A DNA stretch of 64,000 nucleotides from Candidatus Eremiobacterota bacterium (GCA_019240525.1 JAFAYE010000001.1:1833300-1897299), one strand, 5' to 3'; shown: positions 33,008 to 41,658, counted from the first letter of the stretch. Numbers and translations: made by a program. The notes: generated by a model not told the origin, from the sequence alone.

Positions 33008-35173
33008 GTGGCGCGCATGCTTCAATTCGGTGTCGCAACGGCCGACCATCAATGCGAAGCCTATGACGGGCGCGACGAGATTCGCGACGTTTGGGAGCGA
33101 GTACGCGGGCTTGTCGCCCGTGGCAAGGCCACCGACTTTTGGAACCGCTATCCTGAAGACATCGAACTGGCGCGCGGGCTCGGCTGCACGATGTTCAGAC
33201 TTTCGCTTTCGTGGGCTCGGCTCGAGCCCGAACCCGGCGAGTGGAACGACGAAGCGTTCGCGCATTATCGCGACGTGTTGCAAGCAATTCGCGACGCGGA
33301 GATGTCGGCGATCGTCACGCTCGTGCACAACACCTGGCCACTCCACGTCCAGGCCGCCGGTCGTGGCGCCGGGCTGCTCGATCCGGGCTTTCCGGATCGT
33401 CTTGCGAGCTTCGCCGATGAAGTCGCAAAGCGGCTCGGCGATCTCATCGCCGACTATGTAACACTCAACGAGCCCGATCAACTCGTCTACGGCTGGATCA
33501 AAGGCTTCTGGATGCGTACCTACGCGATGCCGCCTGGGCAGCCGCCCTATGCCACCGGCGACGAACAGATGGACGACGTGCTCACGCTCATTCCAAATCT
33601 GTTCCGTGCCCATGCCAAAGCTCGTGACGCGATTCGCCGCAGTCGCCCGAACGCACGAGTAGGCACGAACCCACTTGTCTTGGGCCTTCCTCGATGGCTG
33701 CAGCGTTTGATCGACCGCAACGCAACGCAGCTGCAATCGCCCGCGGCCGCAAAGCGGCAAGTGGCCCGCTTTGCGACAGCAGCGATCGTCGAGGGCGGTC
33801 GGGTCGATTGCTCGATCGCGCAGCTCACCATGACCTTGGATCGCCAAGAGCACTCGTTTTTTTCAGAGCCGTACTACTGCACGCCGCTTGCCGCTCTGCA
33901 CGCGAGCACCACTGCTCTTCCCAGCGAGCCCTTGACCTGGCGCGGAAGGATCGCGGTTGTTGCCGCCACGCTGCCGGCGAGCAGCGTCGGGGGCTGGTTT
34001 CCGGCGGCAACGATCGCTTACTTCGATGCGATGCCGGATGCAGTCGCAGCGCTGCGCCACGGCGACGTTGATGCGGTCTTCGACGACGAGGTAACGCTGC
34101 GGGAATATGCCGGCGACGCGTTTGCGCTCACGCCGCTTCCGCGTTCCACGCAGTATTTTGCGGTCGCGATGGCCTTGGGCAGTCGCACGCTGCTCAACAT
34201 CGTCGATCGCGCCATTCGCGATCTGCGACGTCACCATCCGGAGATGCCGATCGCCGACAATCGGAAGACGATCGCGCACATCGGTCGCGAAGAAGCTGCC
34301 GCCGATTCGCACGAGCGGGTTCCCGACATGGATCCCGCAATCGCGCGCATTCGCAAACGCGGCGTGCTGCGCGTCGGCATCCATTCGCACGTGCCGGGCT
34401 TGTGCACGGAACGCACCCTTCGACAGGCTCAGGGTGACAAGAAGGGAGCGCGCTACGAAGGGCTGGAGCCCGATATCGCAAGGCGGGTGGCGCAACTGAT
34501 TTTCAATGATTCAACGCGCGTTGAGTTCGTACCACTGCGCGGCGAGCGCCGTCTGAACGCGACTCGATCGTCGTGGCTGCACGCGCTCTTTACTCTACGC
34601 AAGGCGTTCGGAATCTTTACGACGTTGTTGGGCACCAATTGGTGGAATCTCGGTTTGGCCGGAAAACTGCCGGAGTTTCTCTGTCCGCGCGAATGCGTCG
34701 GGGCGCTCGACTACGTCGGTCTCGACTACTATTGGGGGGTTCCGTCGTTTTGGCCGCGCGAGCTGCACCGGCTCGACGCCGCATCCGACTTTAACTATGC
34801 TAACGCCCCCGTCTGGCCCGATGCGCTCGACCTTATCATCCGCGAAGCCGAGCAAGACTTTCCCGGCAAGCCCATCATCATCATCGAGAACGGCTGCGTC
34901 GCCCGCGTGCCGGGCTTCACTCGCGCGGACTATCTTCGGGCTCACGTTAACGAAGTGCGCAAGGCGTTCGAGCGCGGCGCCCCCGTCGAGGCCTATCTCT
35001 GCTGGAGTATCACGTCGAACCGCGAGTGGGGATTGCGGTTCGACGACGGCAGCGATTTCGGTCTCTACCACATCGATCTCGACACCGATCCGGCCCTGCA
35101 GCGAAAGCCGACCGAATCGAGTAGCGCGTATGCTCAACTCATTGCCGCTCGTCCTTCGACAAGCTCAGGATGA
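33008..35173 (+). CDS. GH1 beta-glycosidase with an inserted, order-reversed solute-binding-protein domain
   Basis: Residues 1-240 are a family 1 glycosidase start (FGVATADHQCEAYDG; acid/base Glu155 in VTLNEPDQ). Residues about 520-705 are its end (LDYVGLDYYWG; nucleophile Glu627 in IIIIENGC; YLCWSITSNREWGLRF). Between them sits an SBP_bac_3-like module in two pieces. About 258-409 is the later part of a solute-binding protein (GGRVDCSIAQLTMTLDR, FFSEPYY, ALRHGDVDAVFDD). About 443-518 is the early part (IARIRKRGVLRVGIHSHVPG, ARYEGLEPDIARRVAQLIF, VEFVPLRGERRL). Normal order is the reverse. No signal peptide is seen, so it appears cytoplasmic. A REP-like core lies in frame at 34416, and the final residues and stop come from another repeat. 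ATG 33017 is an alternative start. Confidence 0.8.
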   Translation: MARMLQFGVATADHQCEAYDGRDEIRDVWERVRGLVARGKATDFWNRYPEDIELARGLGCTMFRLSLSWARLEPEPGEWNDEAFAHYRDVLQAIRDAEMSAIVTLVHNTWPLHVQAAGRGAGLLDPGFPDRLASFADEVAKRLGDLIADYVTLNEPDQLVYGWIKGFWMRTYAMPPGQPPYATGDEQMDDVLTLIPNLFRAHAKARDAIRRSRPNARVGTNPLVLGLPRWLQRLIDRNATQLQSPAAAKRQVARFATAAIVEGGRVDCSIAQLTMTLDRQEHSFFSEPYYCTPLAALHASTTALPSEPLTWRGRIAVVAATLPASSVGGWFPAATIAYFDAMPDAVAALRHGDVDAVFDDEVTLREYAGDAFALTPLPRSTQYFAVAMALGSRTLLNIVDRAIRDLRRHHPEMPIADNRKTIAHIGREEAAADSHERVPDMDPAIARIRKRGVLRVGIHSHVPGLCTERTLRQAQGDKKGARYEGLEPDIARRVAQLIFNDSTRVEFVPLRGERRLNATRSSWLHALFTLRKAFGIFTTLLGTNWWNLGLAGKLPEFLCPRECVGALDYVGLDYYWGVPSFWPRELHRLDAASDFNYANAPVWPDALDLIIREAEQDFPGKPIIIIENGCVARVPGFTRADYLRAHVNEVRKAFERGAPVEAYLCWSITSNREWGLRFDDGSDFGLYHIDLDTDPALQRKPTESSSAYAQLIAARPSTSSG
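34416..34439. repeat. Single REP-like core inside the GH1/SBP gene
   Basis: CCCTTCGACAGGCTCAGGGT followed by GACA matches the core of the repeats at 22421 and 35150. It is read in frame as TLRQAQGDK, placed between the first strand and first helix of the binding-protein half, where such proteins tolerate a loop. Confidence 0.75.
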
Positions 35174-35264
35174 CACAATTGTGCCTGCGCCCTTCGACGG
35201 GCTCAGGATAAACTAGGGCAGTCCTGAGCGAGCGCGCAGCGCGAGTCGAAGGGTCAGGATGACA
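35150..35264. repeat. Composite REP-like palindromic repeat, copy 2 (inverted relative to copy 1)
   Basis: Modules in order: TCCTTCGACAAGCTCAGGAT (about 35152-35171), CACAATTGTGCCTGCGC, CCCTTCGACGGGCTCAGGAT (about 35190-35209), then TCCTGAGCGAGCGCGCAGCG with GCGAGTCGAAGGGTC. Copy 1 at 22421-22532 contains the same modules on the other strand. The first module supplies the last residues (PSTSSG) and the TGA of the GH1/SBP gene. Confidence 0.85.
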
Positions 35265-35382
35265 CGAGGGGCGACGAAAGTCGTACGCGATGCATAAAAC
35301 GAAACTTTTGCAACTTTTGCGCGTAAATCCGGTGTCTTAGGTGACGTGAAACAATATGAGAAAGGAGGAAATGAAGTAGAAA

Positions 35383-35541
35383 ATGCGCTTCTATAATGGA
35401 GTGCCGATCATGGTGGTCGGCGAACTGCAGACGATGGCGACACTAAAGGAATCTACGTCACGGCGGCGGGCCGCGGAAGAGACGCGCCTCGAGACGGTAG
35501 GTTGCAGCAAGCCAACCGTTCTGCGCAAAAAAATGCTATAA
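35383..35541 (+). CDS. Possible small protein of 52 residues
   Basis: A frame from ATG 35383 to TAA 35539-35541 reads MRFYNGVPIMVVGELQTMAT and then a basic stretch (SRRRAAEE). A strong AAAGGAGG lies about 15 bases upstream, but in front of a seven-codon mini-frame (MRKEEMK) that ends just before this ATG. It may be a leader peptide arrangement or chance. I do not recognise it. Confidence 0.25.
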   Translation: MRFYNGVPIMVVGELQTMATLKESTSRRRAAEETRLETVGCSKPTVLRKKML

Positions 35542-35542
35542 T
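35537..35542 (+). promoter_or_regulatory. Candidate -10 element TATAAT
   Basis: A perfect TATAAT in the context AAAAATGCTATAATCG precedes the hairpin and small gene at 35614. The -35 position shows only a poor match. The same TGCTATAATCG string occurs on the minus strand upstream of the ACT/OsmC operon. Confidence 0.4.
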
Positions 35543-35556
35543 CGTTCATAAGGTCT

Positions 35557-35577
35557 GCAGCCCGTAACGAGGGCTGC
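35557..35577 (+). promoter_or_regulatory. Leader hairpin upstream of the 35614 gene
   Basis: GCAGCCC (35557-35563) and GGGCTGC (35571-35577) form a seven-pair stem with loop GTAACGA. It lies between the candidate promoter and the coding region, in the probable 5' leader, so it could stabilise or regulate the transcript. It could equally be a terminator of the small frame before it. Confidence 0.4.
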
Positions 35578-35613
35578 GGAAATTTGACCTACCGAAAAAC
35601 GTCGAAAGAGGAA

Positions 35614-35832
35614 ATGGCTGGAATAAATCGCGTTTGGAACCGCATCAAGGGCTCTGCCGAAAGGCACGCCCGTAAGAGTGGGGTTCCTTCGATTCGAGAG
35701 GCGAAGCTCGAAGTTGCCAAACTTTGTCAGAGCGAAAAAACGGAGCAGCCGCCCGACGACGCGCTCGAGTATCTAGCGCGCGAATTGGTTCGTCTCACCC
35801 TTGAAGGCCGAAATTCTCGCCTAGCCTCGTAA
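35614..35832 (+). CDS. Small basic protein, unknown function
   Basis: From ATG 35614 the 72-residue protein reads MAGINRVWNRIKGSAERHAR, with helical, charged sequence and no signal or known motif. AAAGAGG lies close before the ATG. A TTG at 35584 would add ten residues. Codon use is intermediate between the AT-rich leader and typical genes here. I do not recognise the family. Confidence 0.5.
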   Translation: MAGINRVWNRIKGSAERHARKSGVPSIREAKLEVAKLCQSEKTEQPPDDALEYLARELVRLTLEGRNSRLAS

Positions 35833-35938
35833 ACCGCGGGCCGCTTTCGGCTTGCGAGACCGCTCAACCGGGCACCCGGTTCCAAGGGGACCCGTTCAAA
35901 ACCTGAAAGAGGACCGTTGCCTCGATCGGAGTTGAGCA

Positions 35939-36943
35939 ATGTTCGAATCACGCTTTTTCCACAGTAGCCTGGCCGCAATAGCGCTTTCGTCACTGGCGCT
36001 TTCGAGTTGTAGCGGCGCAGCAACGGTTCCGGCGTCGTCTACGGCGCTCCAGCAACACATTCAGGGGCAGTCCACCCAGATTGGCTCGGCTGCACGCGGG
36101 AGAAATCCGGCCGCGCTCTACGTTAGCGACTTTTATGGGAAGTCGGTTTTTCGCTATGTGCGAAACCCCGGAGGCTCGCTGCAGACGCCGGCCGGGTCGT
36201 CGCTGGTCCTCTCGTACAATCCCGGCCCGATCGCGATCGGCTCCGGCGGCGACCTTTACGTGACCGACGAGGAAAACGAATCGGTCGAAGTCTATCGCAA
36301 AGGCGCCACGGGTTACGAGCAGCCTATTCGGACGCTGCTGCTGCCGTTCGTTCCAAGCTCCGTCGCGGTCAATCGCGCGGGCAACGAGTTCGTCGGCGGC
36401 TTCACCAACGGCTACGTCGCGGTCTACGCGCCCGGTGCCAGCGGATCCGCGAATACTATTCAACGCATCGCGCTGCCGGATCGGCACCCGGATATCAACG
36501 GCGTTGCCGTTGACTCGTCGGGCGATCTCTACGTTTCCGATTCGAACGAAGTCAGCGAGTTCTCAACGCCGACGACCAGCCCGACGCTCGAGCGCGCAAT
36601 CGTCGGATCCGGCCAGCAAAACTCGCCGACCGGACTGGCGCCGAACGATGCGACGGGCGAACTGTACGTTGCCAATGCCGGCGATAATAACATTCTTGCG
36701 TACTCGCCAAGCGCGAACGGCACCAGCGGGCCCGACCGCACGATCTCGTCGCAAAACCCTCCGCTGATCGGCCCGGTCGCCGTCGCGGTACACGGATCGG
36801 TCCTCTACTCAACGAGTGGAAATAGTTTCAAAGGCCCTGCGTCGGTCTTCGTGCTCGACGCAGCGAAGGCGCGACAAAAACCGGCTCAGGTCGTGAGCGG
36901 CCCCTATCTGGCCGACCCGATCGGTCTGGCGCTCGGCCCATAA
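35939..36943 (+). CDS. Lipoprotein with NHL-type beta-propeller repeats (subfamily B)
   Basis: The 334-residue protein has a signal ending ALSSC and blades such as GVAVDSSGDLYVSDSNEVSE and NDATGELYVANAGDNNILAY. It resembles the lipoproteins at 10733 and 61850 (PGASGSANTIQRI; SPSANGTSGPDRTI). It is convergent with glutamate decarboxylase, with one base between the stops. Envelope location is likely; function unknown. Confidence 0.83.
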   Translation: MFESRFFHSSLAAIALSSLALSSCSGAATVPASSTALQQHIQGQSTQIGSAARGRNPAALYVSDFYGKSVFRYVRNPGGSLQTPAGSSLVLSYNPGPIAIGSGGDLYVTDEENESVEVYRKGATGYEQPIRTLLLPFVPSSVAVNRAGNEFVGGFTNGYVAVYAPGASGSANTIQRIALPDRHPDINGVAVDSSGDLYVSDSNEVSEFSTPTTSPTLERAIVGSGQQNSPTGLAPNDATGELYVANAGDNNILAYSPSANGTSGPDRTISSQNPPLIGPVAVAVHGSVLYSTSGNSFKGPASVFVLDAAKARQKPAQVVSGPYLADPIGLALGP

Positions 36944-36944
36944 G

Positions 36945-38360
36945 CTAGGCTTTGACCCGGGCGTCATGACTGTGGGTGGCGCCCTCCGCCGCGGTCATGG
37001 GCTTGGGCAGTGGATGCGTCTTGAAATACTCCAGCGACCGGCGGATGTCGTCGAGCAATGCGTCGGCAAAGTCGAGGCTGAAGCCGTGTCGCACGAGGAC
37101 GCGCATGACGGCCACGTCGGCAATGTTGGGAACCATCGAGTAGGCCGCCACTTGCCAGCCGCGCGCGCGTAAGCGATCGGACAGATCGAAGAGCGAGTAT
37201 CCCGCGCGCGAATCTTCTCGCATCGTCCACGATACCGCTGGGATTCCGTTGCCGCTATCGCCGTCAAAGAGGACCTCGAAGTGGCCCAGCGCCGCAATGC
37301 GGCGAGCGATATGCCGAGCCACGTCGTAACAATTGCGATGAATGCGGCGGTAGCCGTCCATGCCGAGGCGCAGCATCAAATAGTATTGGCAAACAACCTG
37401 CCCCCCCGGACGGGAGAAGTTAAGGGCAAACGTGGGCATGTCGCCGCCTAAGTAGTTGACGTGGAAGACGAGTCCCTCGGGCAGATCGCTTGCGTCACGC
37501 CAGATCACCCATCCCACGCCGAGCGGCGCCAAACCGAATTTGTGCCCCGACGTATTGATCGAACGCACGCGCGGCAAGCGAAAATCCCAGACGATCTCGG
37601 GCTGCGCGAAGGGCGCGATGAATCCGCCGGAGGCCGCATCGACGTGAATGGGAATGTCGAGCCCGGTTTCGCGTTGGAGGTTGTCGAGGCTCTCGGCAAT
37701 TTGCGCGACCGGCTCGTAATGGCCGGTAAACGTGACGCCGAAGGTCGGCACGACACCGATCGAGTTTTCATCGACGCGTGCGAGGACTTCCTCGGGCGTC
37801 ATGATTAGGCGATCCCGCTCGAGCGGAACTTCGCGCAGCTCAACGTCGAAATAGCGGGCGAACTTGTGCCAACAGACCTGCACCGGCCCGGTAACGATGT
37901 TCGGGCGATCGCTCGATTTTCCGAGCTGTGCGCACCGCTCGCGCCATTTCCATTTGAGGGCCAGTCCGCCGAGCATCGCGGCTTCGCTCGAACCGGTGGT
38001 CGAGCATCCGATCGTCGTCGCGGCGGCTGGTGAGTTCCAAAGATGAGCGAGCAGTCGCACGCAGCGACTCTCGATTTCAGCCGTCGCCGGATACTCGTCC
38101 TTGTCGATCATGTTTTTGTCGATGCTCAGGTCCATCAATTTGTGGATTCCGTCGTCGAACCAAGTCTGACAAAAGGTTGCCAGATTTTGCCGGGCATTGC
38201 CGTCGAGCATGAGCTCGTCTTCCACCAACTGCAGAGCCACGTCGGGGCGCAGGCCGTCGGCCGGTATGCGATGTTTGGGAATGGTCGTTTCCATGGCTCG
38301 CGTCGCGTAGACGTCGCAACCATCGCTATCGGGCCGTCGTTTTTGGCGGTGCAGAGGCAC
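36945..38360 (-). CDS. gadB: Glutamate decarboxylase (PLP-dependent)
   Basis: The 471-residue protein follows bacterial GAD from the first residues ([42 protein letters not shown]) to the PLP lysine in [20 protein letters not shown]. It also has [20 protein letters not shown] and [13 protein letters not shown], with the Asp that pairs with the PLP ring. It converts glutamate to GABA, consuming a proton, and often serves acid resistance. AAAGGAG overlapping the upstream stop is its ribosome site. It ends a three-gene operon; no GABA antiporter is next to it. Confidence 0.95.
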   Translation of the reverse strand: MPLHRQKRRPDSDGCDVYATRAMETTIPKHRIPADGLRPDVALQLVEDELMLDGNARQNLATFCQTWFDDGIHKLMDLSIDKNMIDKDEYPATAEIESRCVRLLAHLWNSPAAATTIGCSTTGSSEAAMLGGLALKWKWRERCAQLGKSSDRPNIVTGPVQVCWHKFARYFDVELREVPLERDRLIMTPEEVLARVDENSIGVVPTFGVTFTGHYEPVAQIAESLDNLQRETGLDIPIHVDAASGGFIAPFAQPEIVWDFRLPRVRSINTSGHKFGLAPLGVGWVIWRDASDLPEGLVFHVNYLGGDMPTFALNFSRPGGQVVCQYYLMLRLGMDGYRRIHRNCYDVARHIARRIAALGHFEVLFDGDSGNGIPAVSWTMREDSRAGYSLFDLSDRLRARGWQVAAYSMVPNIADVAVMRVLVRHGFSLDFADALLDDIRRSLEYFKTHPLPKPMTAAEGATHSHDARVKA

Positions 38361-38366
38361 GATCGC

Positions 38367-39488
38367 TCACTCCTTTACATTCTGACGAAAGAGCGCCGCG
38401 TGCGCGGCGATTATACGTGCTTGCGTCGCGAGATCGATGTTAGTCGACCAGTTGCCGCGTTCGAAAGTTCCACCGAGAACGATTCCGTCGTTGCGGGGAA
38501 ACATGTAGAGCGCTCCGGTTAAATAGGTGTAGTTGATCTCCGGCTGCGGTTCGAGAATCGAAAGCTGACCGCGAACCGGCTCGAGCGCCGAGTCATTGAA
38601 GAGCGCCCGCGATCCTAAGCCGGTGCAGTTGAAGACGATCGGCTCGCGGAGCGACGTAATTTCCGTCGAGCTGTTGAATCTGCGCACGACAATCCGGCCT
38701 CCTTGGAGGAGAAAGTCACGCTCGACTGCCGGCAGAAACGTGTTTGGTTCGATCAGCATTGTGCCGAACCGCCAAACTTCTTTGAAGCCGGCAAACGGCA
38801 GCGATGTCGCGTCTACCTGTTCGACATCGGTATAGAGATCGTCGATGCCGACTCGGCGTGCGTAATCGAGTTCCGGAATCGTCGAATCGGGGCTGCCAGG
38901 TTTGAGCGCGTAGTTGTCGATCCAGCCGACACCGTAGGCGCCCCCAACCATCAGCTGAAACGCGCGATTCGCGATTCGCGCCGCCTTGCGGAACGTGTCG
39001 AGAAATGCGGGGGTCGCGCCGTCGCTGGTAAAGACCGTCGTCGGGGTCCATTGCGCGCCGGCGACGTTCGAGGTGGTTGCCGGCGGCAGATCGGAGGCAT
39101 AGATGGTCACCTGCCATCCACGGTTTTGCAGAATGCGCGCGGTCGTCAAGCCGATCACCCCGCATCCGAGCACCGCCGCTCGTGACGGAGAACGGTGCGC
39201 CGCCAAGTCGGCCGCTAACGTTGCGCACCCCCACGAGAGACTAAAGCCACCGCCGCCATGACCGTAGTTGTGCACCAGCATCTTCGAGCCAAAGGGCTCG
39301 GCGCGAAGCACGAAGCCCGCGGCGCGAAACGGCCGCAGGCCGACGACGGTGCGAATTAGGCGTCCGGCGTCGATCTGCACCGGAACGATCGCTGCGGCGG
39401 CGCGCGCTTTAGACCGGATGCCCGCTGCCGCTAAGGCGGAAAATCCAAGCGACGACCCGATGAAAGCCCCGCGCGATAAGCTCGTCAC
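38367..39488 (-). CDS. D-amino-acid-oxidase-like FAD protein with circularly permuted domain order
   Basis: From GTG 39488 (AGGA five bases upstream) the 373-residue protein has a hydrophobic exported-looking lead (SLSRGAFIGSSLGFSALAAA). Next come RTVVGLRPFRAAGFVLRAEP and MLVHNYGHGGGGFSLSWGCA, which in D-amino-acid oxidases form the C-terminal end. Only then comes the FAD-binding AAVLGCGVIGLTTARILQ with TTSNVAGAQWTP, normally N-terminal. It ends LGGTFERGNW, where ordinary members still have about 60 residues. So the order is permuted. It should oxidise an amine or D-amino acid with FAD, probably outside the cytoplasm. The longer start at 39611 overlaps the upstream gene. Confidence 0.8.
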   Translation of the reverse strand: MTSLSRGAFIGSSLGFSALAAAGIRSKARAAAAIVPVQIDAGRLIRTVVGLRPFRAAGFVLRAEPFGSKMLVHNYGHGGGGFSLSWGCATLAADLAAHRSPSRAAVLGCGVIGLTTARILQNRGWQVTIYASDLPPATTSNVAGAQWTPTTVFTSDGATPAFLDTFRKAARIANRAFQLMVGGAYGVGWIDNYALKPGSPDSTIPELDYARRVGIDDLYTDVEQVDATSLPFAGFKEVWRFGTMLIEPNTFLPAVERDFLLQGGRIVVRRFNSSTEITSLREPIVFNCTGLGSRALFNDSALEPVRGQLSILEPQPEINYTYLTGALYMFPRNDGIVLGGTFERGNWSTNIDLATQARIIAAHAALFRQNVKE

Positions 39489-39511
39489 GTGCGTCCTGCT
39501 TCGCTCGCGGT

Positions 39512-40027
39512 TCAAGATTTTCGGGATATGCCGGATGCCATCAGCGTCCAGTGCGCGCCGCCATCGGTCGAATACTCCGTCCGCCATTTGTAGGTGTTCG
39601 CGTTCTCCCAAACGTTGAGCGTTCGGATTGTTACGTTCTTGCCGTGATCGGTAAAACTGAAAGGATAGACGATCCTATTGCCATCGATCGTGATCGTGGC
39701 CGAAGTGGACTGCGCGGGCCGCACGTTGTAAAAGCGATATGCGCTCTGCGTGGGGTCGTACGTGTAAACCGCGACGTCGGCGTCGGGCTTGCCATTGAGT
39801 AGGACGCGTTGCTGGCATATCATGAACGTCCGGTCGACCGACCAGGCGCAGACCGTCGTCGCGCTCGTCGAGCCGGGATCGCTATAGGGAGTATCGAGGA
39901 AGGTCCCCTCACTCTGCCAGGTCCCGGCGAAGCGGTCCAGCGCATCGAGCGGGGCGGCGAGTACAGCACCCGAACTCGCGCCTACCAAAACGAACGCTGC
40001 CAGGATAGAGCGCCTGAACGTTTTCAT
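39512..40027 (-). CDS. Secreted DUF1579-like protein
   Basis: The 171-residue protein has a signal peptide (ending VLAA) and then LDRFAGTWQSEGTFLDTPYS, CAWSVDRTFMICQQ and YKWRTEYSTDGGAHWTLMAS. This is the lipocalin-like pattern of the DUF1579 family, whose role is unknown. ATG 40027 begins the signal peptide; the much longer open frame upstream is antisense to the sedolisin gene. It is first gene of the operon with the flavoprotein (23-base gap) and glutamate decarboxylase (6-base gap). Confidence 0.78.
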   Translation of the reverse strand: MKTFRRSILAAFVLVGASSGAVLAAPLDALDRFAGTWQSEGTFLDTPYSDPGSTSATTVCAWSVDRTFMICQQRVLLNGKPDADVAVYTYDPTQSAYRFYNVRPAQSTSATITIDGNRIVYPFSFTDHGKNVTIRTLNVWENANTYKWRTEYSTDGGAHWTLMASGISRKS

Positions 40028-40140
40028 GCCGCCAACTCTATCACATATCGTCCGCAGCAGAAACAGGTGGCGATTGCGATGACGGCACAGAACCCGTGTA
40101 TGGAAAAGTCTGCGCGCTGCGCGGAGCTGCGCGAGGCAAT

Positions 40141-41658
40141 GTGAATCTCGTTCCGATCCCACAGACGCATCGGAGCATGTGGCCCGCGGCATCGCCGGTC
40201 GCAGACTTGCACGACGGCGACGTGCTCGCCACCGCGTGGCTGCGCCCCCGTCGCGGCGGCGCGCTTGACCTCGACCGGGCGTTGGCTCTCGGGTCGAGTG
40301 TCCCCGACCAACGAACGTACGCGCTGCGCGACGATCTCGCCGCACAAACCGGCGCCGATTCCGCCGACGTCGAGCTGCTGAAACGCTATTGCGCGCGATT
40401 TGGGATCGACGTTGTCGCGACGCACTGGCGCACGGTAACGTTGACGGGTCCGATTCAAAAGATCGTCAAAGCCTTCGGAGCGACCGCCGCAATCTATGAG
40501 CTCGAAGACAAGCGGCGCTTTCGGCATCGGTCGGAATCGTTATATGCGCCCCCGGAGATCGCCGAAATTCTCCAAAGCGTTTTCGGAATCCACCAATGGC
40601 CGCGCTCGCACGCCGTGGGCCAACTGCAACCGGGCGTGGCTCCTCCCTCTGCCCGCGACATTGCTGCGCGCTATCAATTTCCCAGCGGCGACGGCGCGGG
40701 TCAAACCGTTGCTATCCTTCAGTTGCGCGGGGAGTTCAGGCCCGACGACTTCACTGCGTGCATGCAGCGGCAGGGCGTTGCAGCGACCACACCCATCGTC
40801 AAGCGCGTCGATAACGCCGAGCTCGTTCACGACGTCGAAACCGCGAAAGACATCGAGTCGGCCATCGACACGCAGATCGTCGGCGCGCTCGCGCCCGGAG
40901 CGCAGATCGTCGTCTACGCTGCGCCCGACGACGAACGAGGCGTGCTCGACGCCATTCGCACCGCGCTGTTCGACGACCAGCACCGCCCCTCGATTCTCTC
41001 GATCAGTTTCGGATTTCCCGAATACCTTTGGACTCCGGTTGCGCTGACGATTCTCGACGAATTATTTGTCGTCGCGGCGCTCCTTGGAGTGAGCGTTTTT
41101 TGCGCGTCCGGCGACCACGGTGCCGAGATCGACGCCGACGGAAACCCTCACGTGCTCGCACCGGCATCGAGCCCGTTCGCCCATGCTTGCGGCGGAACGC
41201 GGCTTTCGCCGAGCGCCGGCGACCAAGCCGAAATCGTTTGGTCGCAGACGGGCGGCGGGTTTAGCCAGCGCTTCGCGGTCCCGCCGTGGCAAAGCGAAGC
41301 GGCCGCGGTTGCCGCTGCTTACAACGACAAAGCCGGACGCGGCCTGCCGGATTTCGTCGCCGAGGCATGGCCGGGGGCGTGCGTCGTGTTTGACGGTACG
41401 ACGTTTGCAATGGGGGGCACAAGTGCCGTTGCTCCGCTCTTTGCTGCGCTCGCCGCGCGGATCGGGCAACACACCGGTCACGCGCTGGGATTTTTCGCCT
41501 CGCTGGCCTACGGCGCGTCGGGACGCAGTTGCTTCCGCGCGATCGCGTCGGGGAGCAACGATCGTTACCGCACCGCAACGGGCTGGAATCCCTGCACTGG
41601 GTTAGGCGCACCGATAGGGACGGCGCTCCAAGCGGCCCTTCAAAAGGAGAACGTATGA
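40141..41658 (+). CDS. S53 sedolisin/kumamolisin-type serine-carboxyl peptidase
   Basis: The protein carries a pro-domain (about 1-150) and a catalytic domain. Triad residues are Glu and Asp in DIESAIDTQ and Ser in MGGTSAVAPL; the oxyanion Asp is in CASGDHGAE. The C-terminal calcium loop GWNPCTGLG has Asn where Asp is usual. Sedolisins are acid-active endopeptidases. No signal peptide is visible, as in kumamolisins that are still exported by other means. GTG 40141 has GAGG four bases upstream; ATG 40096 is possible. The stop overlaps the next ATG (ATGA). Confidence 0.88.
   Translation: MNLVPIPQTHRSMWPAASPVADLHDGDVLATAWLRPRRGGALDLDRALALGSSVPDQRTYALRDDLAAQTGADSADVELLKRYCARFGIDVVATHWRTVTLTGPIQKIVKAFGATAAIYELEDKRRFRHRSESLYAPPEIAEILQSVFGIHQWPRSHAVGQLQPGVAPPSARDIAARYQFPSGDGAGQTVAILQLRGEFRPDDFTACMQRQGVAATTPIVKRVDNAELVHDVETAKDIESAIDTQIVGALAPGAQIVVYAAPDDERGVLDAIRTALFDDQHRPSILSISFGFPEYLWTPVALTILDELFVVAALLGVSVFCASGDHGAEIDADGNPHVLAPASSPFAHACGGTRLSPSAGDQAEIVWSQTGGGFSQRFAVPPWQSEAAAVAAAYNDKAGRGLPDFVAEAWPGACVVFDGTTFAMGGTSAVAPLFAALAARIGQHTGHALGFFASLAYGASGRSCFRAIASGSNDRYRTATGWNPCTGLGAPIGTALQAALQKENV

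Noticed and set aside
39512-40345. 277-codon version of the DUF1579-like protein
   Set aside because: The first 106 codons are antisense to the sedolisin gene and lack a signal; ATG 40027 starts a proper signal peptide.
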